From: Gammaproteobacteria bacterium HGW-Gammaproteobacteria-14
GTDB taxonomy: Bacteria; Pseudomonadota; Gammaproteobacteria; Pseudomonadales; Alcanivoracaceae
Assembly (NCBI GenBank): GCA_002840115.1
Contig: PGZG01000013.1
Coordinates: 1 to 16,852 of the forward strand
Length of the DNA: 16,852 bases
Reading direction: 5' to 3'
Positions 14,768 through 16,852 of the stretch are shown one piece after another. The notes beneath the pieces were generated by a model that searched no databases, had not been told where the DNA came from, and worked only from the letters and a program-made list of their open reading frames with translations. Position 1 is the first letter of the stretch; each line of letters begins with the position of its first letter. The translations under genes were made by a program, and so were the position numbers.

Positions 14768-15304
14768 TCAGTTCGGTTGGTAGCGTTCATCCGGGGCTAG
14801 CTCTTTGGCATAGCGTTTGCCATTTTCGACATAGTGCATGGCGCTCATTTGCAGCATCATTCGCTGACCATCGCTGATTTCCTTGACTATCTTGGCAGGT
14901 GAGCCGAGTACCAGTGAGTTGTCAGGAATTTCCATGCCTTCGGGTACAAGAGTATTAGCGCCGATAATGCAATTTTTGCCGATCTTTGCCCGGTTCAGAA
15001 TCACTGCATTGATGCCAATCAGGGAGTAGTCGCCGATATCGCAGCCATGGAGCATAACTTTGTGACCGACAGTGACGCCTTTGCCGATGGTGAGCGGTGT
15101 GCCGGGATCAATGTGTAAAACAGAGCCGTCCTGAATGTTGCTGTCGTCACCGATGCGAATCACATCGTTGTCGGCTCGTAGCACGCAGTTAAACCAGATG
15201 CTGACGTTGTTGCCAAGCACGACGGAGCCAATAAGGGTTGCGTTGTCGGCGATCCAGACATTGTCACCGGTTTCAAGCCGACGGTCTCCCAGGGTATAGA
15301 TCAT
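14768..15304 (-). CDS. Gamma-carbonic anhydrase-like hexapeptide-repeat protein
   Basis: A 178-residue left-handed beta-helix protein of the YrdA/PaaY/CaiE group. Hexapeptide repeats run from about residue 20 to 135, followed by a C-terminal helix. The three zinc-ligand histidines are present: H64 (SVLHIDPG), H81 and H86 (GHKVMLHGC), with R43 and the QDGSVLH segment typical of the family. A trimer with zinc at the subunit interfaces is expected; carbonic anhydrase activity has been seen in some members, and PaaY is a thioesterase, so the reaction here is undetermined. It begins nine bases after the CoA pyrophosphatase stop and ends four bases before the DUF1289 start, so it is part of an operon. 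I leave the symbol empty because yrdA and paaY homologues cannot be separated by eye. Confidence 0.93.
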   Translation of the reverse strand: MIYTLGDRRLETGDNVWIADNATLIGSVVLGNNVSIWFNCVLRADNDVIRIGDDSNIQDGSVLHIDPGTPLTIGKGVTVGHKVMLHGCDIGDYSLIGINAVILNRAKIGKNCIIGANTLVPEGMEIPDNSLVLGSPAKIVKEISDGQRMMLQMSAMHYVENGKRYAKELAPDERYQPN

Positions 15305-15313
15305 GGTTATCTC

Positions 15314-15895
15314 TCAGGCGGATTCTTCGAATGGGATATCAGCGTCAAACACATTGTTGAGCAGGTCAAGAATCATAAAGGCTGTGAGCCCCCAAATGCG
15401 CTTGTCACCATAGTGGTAGGTAGGAATGCGGAATTTTTTGCCATAAAAATCAATCGGGCTGGACATGTCCGGGCGAGTATCAAGAAAGAAATCCAGCGGA
15501 ACCCGGAAAATTTGTGCAATTTCCCGTTCTTCGGCAAGTAATGGTACGTCATGGGGAACAATGCCCACAAAAGGGGTTACTTTCATGCCGAATCTGGAGG
15601 CTAGCGGTGACAGCTGCCCGAGTACCTCTACCATGGAGGGTGGCAGTCCGACCTCTTCATGGCTTTCACGCAGGGCGGTGCCGAGCAAGTTCAGATCGGC
15701 GGGGTCTCGTTTGCCTCCAGGGAACGCTACTTCGCCTGCATGGGTGGGCATGCCAGCGGATCGCACGGTGAGAATCAGCTCTGGATTCCGGCTGTTGGTG
15801 AAGGGCATCAACACCACCGCTTCCGGCAGATGCACGGGAAAGTCCCGTTGCCGGTATTCCTGAAGCTTGTGGCGGATCAGGTTCAGGGTGTCCAC
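15314..15895 (-). CDS. nudL: Nudix CoA pyrophosphatase (NudL/YeaB type)
   Basis: A 193-residue Nudix hydrolase; E. coli NudL has 192. HAGEVAFPGGKRDPADLN (52-69) is the CoA-pyrophosphatase signature preceding the Nudix helix, which is complete from ALRESHEEVGL (74-84; R76, E77, E80, E81). Expected reaction: CoA or its derivatives to 4-phosphopantetheine-containing product plus 3',5'-ADP. I start at GTG 15895, with AGGTG five bases upstream. A longer frame to TTG 15946 would add 17 residues, but its codons are poor in G/C at the third base (6 of 17, against 14 of 17 for the next 17 codons) and rich in rare CTA, CGA, ATA and CCA. It is the first gene of a four-gene minus-strand unit; the palindrome at 15958-15975 lies about 60 bp upstream. 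Confidence 0.92.
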   Translation of the reverse strand: MDTLNLIRHKLQEYRQRDFPVHLPEAVVLMPFTNSRNPELILTVRSAGMPTHAGEVAFPGGKRDPADLNLLGTALRESHEEVGLPPSMVEVLGQLSPLASRFGMKVTPFVGIVPHDVPLLAEEREIAQIFRVPLDFFLDTRPDMSSPIDFYGKKFRIPTYHYGDKRIWGLTAFMILDLLNNVFDADIPFEESA

Positions 15896-15957
15896 AGTTG
15901 CACCTGTTGGTGGTCGCTCCCGGCGGGCTATTCGTAGCTCAGCCAATGGTATGAGTA

Positions 15958-15975
15958 TTCAAACGGCAGTTTGAA
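15958..15975. promoter_or_regulatory. Perfect palindromic operator, PsrA-like
   Basis: TTCAAAC-GGCA-GTTTGAA is a perfect 7-bp inverted repeat with a four-base spacer. Its core CAAAC-N4-GTTTG fits the consensus (G/C)AAAC-N2-4-GTTT(G/C) that I recall for PsrA, the fatty-acid-responsive TetR-family regulator of pseudomonads. It sits in the divergent region about 63 bp upstream of the nudL start and about 112 bp upstream of the zinc-ribbon Nudix start, so it could act on either gene. The motif is seen; the regulator is inferred. Confidence 0.5.
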
Positions 15976-16020
15976 CGCCAAGTCGACCGCGAGCAAGGCC
16001 AAAAGGTTCACTGGGGAATG

Positions 16021-16054
16021 TCACGGGTATGACAATCCCACGGGTATGACAATC
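16021..16054 (+). repeat. 17-bp tandem direct repeat (two copies)
   Basis: TCACGGGTATGACAATC (16021-16037) is followed at once by CCACGGGTATGACAATC (16038-16054); 16 of 17 bases are identical. Each copy holds ATGACA, one base from the -35 consensus, and a spaced TACACT (16060-16065) follows the second copy, but no spacing fits a normal promoter. The pair lies 33 bp upstream of the zinc-ribbon Nudix start and may be a two-site binding element or a replication slippage product. Confidence 0.6.
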
Positions 16055-16087
16055 AAAGGTACACTGGCCCTTCTGAGAGGAGGCTCC

Positions 16088-16645
16088 ATGAAGTATTGCA
16101 GTCACTGTGGCAGTGCCGCGATCCGTTACGATATTCCTGTCGGCGATAATCGCCCCCGCTACTGGTGTCCGGATTGCGACACCATTCACTATCAAAACCC
16201 CAAGATTATTGTTGGGGCTGTGCCGGTCTGGGAGGGCAGGATACTGTTATGCAAGCGGGCCATTGAGCCGCGTAAGGGTTACTGGACGTTGCCCGCCGGG
16301 TTTATGGAGAACGGCGAAACCATGCAGGAAGGCGCCGCTCGGGAAACCTGGGAAGAGGCTCTTGCCAGCGTTGCCGTGAAGGATCTGTATGCAATGTACA
16401 ACTTGCCGCATATCTACCAGGTGTATGTCTTTTTCCTCGCGGATATGATCAACGGTGAGTATGGCGTTGGTGAGGAATCCAGTGATGCCGGTTTGTTCTT
16501 GCCTGAAGAAATTCCCTGGGATCAGCTCGCCTTTCCTACGGTGAGCCGGACTCTCAAATATTTTCTTGATGATATGACGCGAGGTGAATATCCAATCCGG
16601 GTTCAGGATATCGCTCCACTGGGCCGCAAGCCAGCCGAAGACTGA
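16088..16645 (+). CDS. Nudix hydrolase with N-terminal zinc ribbon
   Basis: A 185-residue protein. Residues 1-35 form a zinc ribbon with C4, C7, C27 and C30 (KYCSHCG and YWCPDC). The Nudix domain follows (about 40-170) with the box GFMENGETMQEGAARETWEE (71-90): the invariant G, E, R, E, E, E pattern is present, but the final Gly-hydrophobic pair is replaced by Leu-Ala, as in other members of this subgroup. Zinc ribbon plus Nudix resembles NADH pyrophosphatase or FAD/ADP-ribose pyrophosphatase relatives; the substrate is not settled. The ATG at 16088 has GAGAGGAGG just upstream, the best ribosome site in the region; the frame extending to 15971 is not supported. It is read divergently from nudL and is followed by the lipoprotein gene after 10 bp. 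Confidence 0.9.
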   Translation: MKYCSHCGSAAIRYDIPVGDNRPRYWCPDCDTIHYQNPKIIVGAVPVWEGRILLCKRAIEPRKGYWTLPAGFMENGETMQEGAARETWEEALASVAVKDLYAMYNLPHIYQVYVFFLADMINGEYGVGEESSDAGLFLPEEIPWDQLAFPTVSRTLKYFLDDMTRGEYPIRVQDIAPLGRKPAED

Positions 16646-16655
16646 GTGAACGATA

Positions 16656-16852
16656 ATGAGATATATACTGCTGGGGACGGTTTTGTCGCTACTGCTGGCC
16701 TGCTCTGATGCTCCGCAGCTTGATGCATCGAACGGTGTGCGTAGTGACATGTCGGCGGTTGATCCTGATGCCGTGAAAGCCCATGCGGCGAAGATTTTGC
16801 AGCCTTTCAAGATGCAGCTTATGCAAGCCTTGCAGAGCGGCATGGCGGAGGG
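16656..16852 (+). CDS. Predicted lipoprotein, 5' part only (possible DUF3365/Tll0287-like)
   Basis: The window ends inside this gene; 65 codons and two bases are visible. The N-terminus (MRYILLGTVLSLLLACSDAP) is a lipoprotein signal with a lipobox LLAC; C16 would be lipidated, and the next residue, Ser, favours outer-membrane sorting. The rest (VDPDAVKAHAAKILQPFKMQLMQALQSGMAEG) is helical and resembles the start of DUF3365/Tll0287-like domains, which often continue with a haem-binding CxxC-type motif, but that part is not visible. It begins 10 bp after the zinc-ribbon Nudix stop and is likely co-transcribed. The ribosome site is weak. Start and lipobox are well supported; the family is a guess. 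Confidence 0.7.
   Translation, partial: MRYILLGTVLSLLLACSDAPQLDASNGVRSDMSAVDPDAVKAHAAKILQPFKMQLMQALQSGMAE

Noticed and set aside
15971..16087. Upstream extension of the zinc-ribbon Nudix gene, containing the tandem repeat
   Set aside because: It lacks a ribosome site and would make the repeat coding; the zinc ribbon begins at the ATG at 16088 with a strong ribosome site.
1..16852. Mobile element, CRISPR, toxin-antitoxin, secondary-metabolite or defence locus
   Set aside because: No transposase, integrase, repeat-spacer array, restriction or defence domains, or terminal inverted repeats were found; base use looks even across the window.

Overview
The window looks like an ordinary chromosomal stretch of a gammaproteobacterium, roughly 55% GC by eye. 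The linkage guaA ... tadA-mltF-purL is the one I know from Pseudomonas-like genomes (tadA-mltF-purL is also kept in E. coli), and PurT, PurL, TadA, MltF and RssA are close to their E. coli or Pseudomonas counterparts. An Alcanivorax/Oceanospirillales-type marine relative is my best guess; the sequence alone does not fix the genus. I see no insertion sequence, phage gene, CRISPR array, tRNA or rRNA.

Left part (1-6253): the last 31 codons of guaA; a convergent REC-PAS-GGDEF diguanylate cyclase; a small DoxX-family membrane protein; a strong bidirectional terminator; then, on the minus strand, a large CHASE2-TPR-Ser/Thr kinase, purT and a double-TM2 membrane protein, transcribed in that order and possibly together. 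An 8-bp RNA hairpin separates the kinase gene from purT.

Middle (6400-13582): tadA and mltF converge; mltF and purL diverge from a 383-bp intergenic region with a candidate promoter/operator; purL is followed by a PaaI/THEM4-type thioesterase and a small NIF3/YqfO-like protein joined by an ATGA overlap.

Right part (13605-16852): a compact minus-strand four-gene unit runs CoA pyrophosphatase (NudL type), gamma-carbonic anhydrase-like hexapeptide protein, DUF1289 protein and RssA-type patatin. A plus-strand zinc-ribbon Nudix hydrolase and the start of a lipoprotein gene (cut by the window edge) diverge from it. The region between the two Nudix genes holds a perfect 18-bp palindrome that fits the PsrA (fatty-acid-responsive TetR regulator) consensus as I remember it, and a 17-bp tandem direct repeat.

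Functionally the window mixes purine synthesis (guaA, purT, purL), signalling (c-di-GMP, Ser/Thr phosphorylation), wobble-inosine tRNA editing, murein turnover, and CoA/acyl-thioester/lipid hydrolysis. Nothing here is a clear new multi-gene system. The best leads are the possible PsrA-type control of the nudL-gammaCA-DUF1289-rssA operon, the one-chain CHASE2 kinase beside purT, and the structured leader or promoter of purL.
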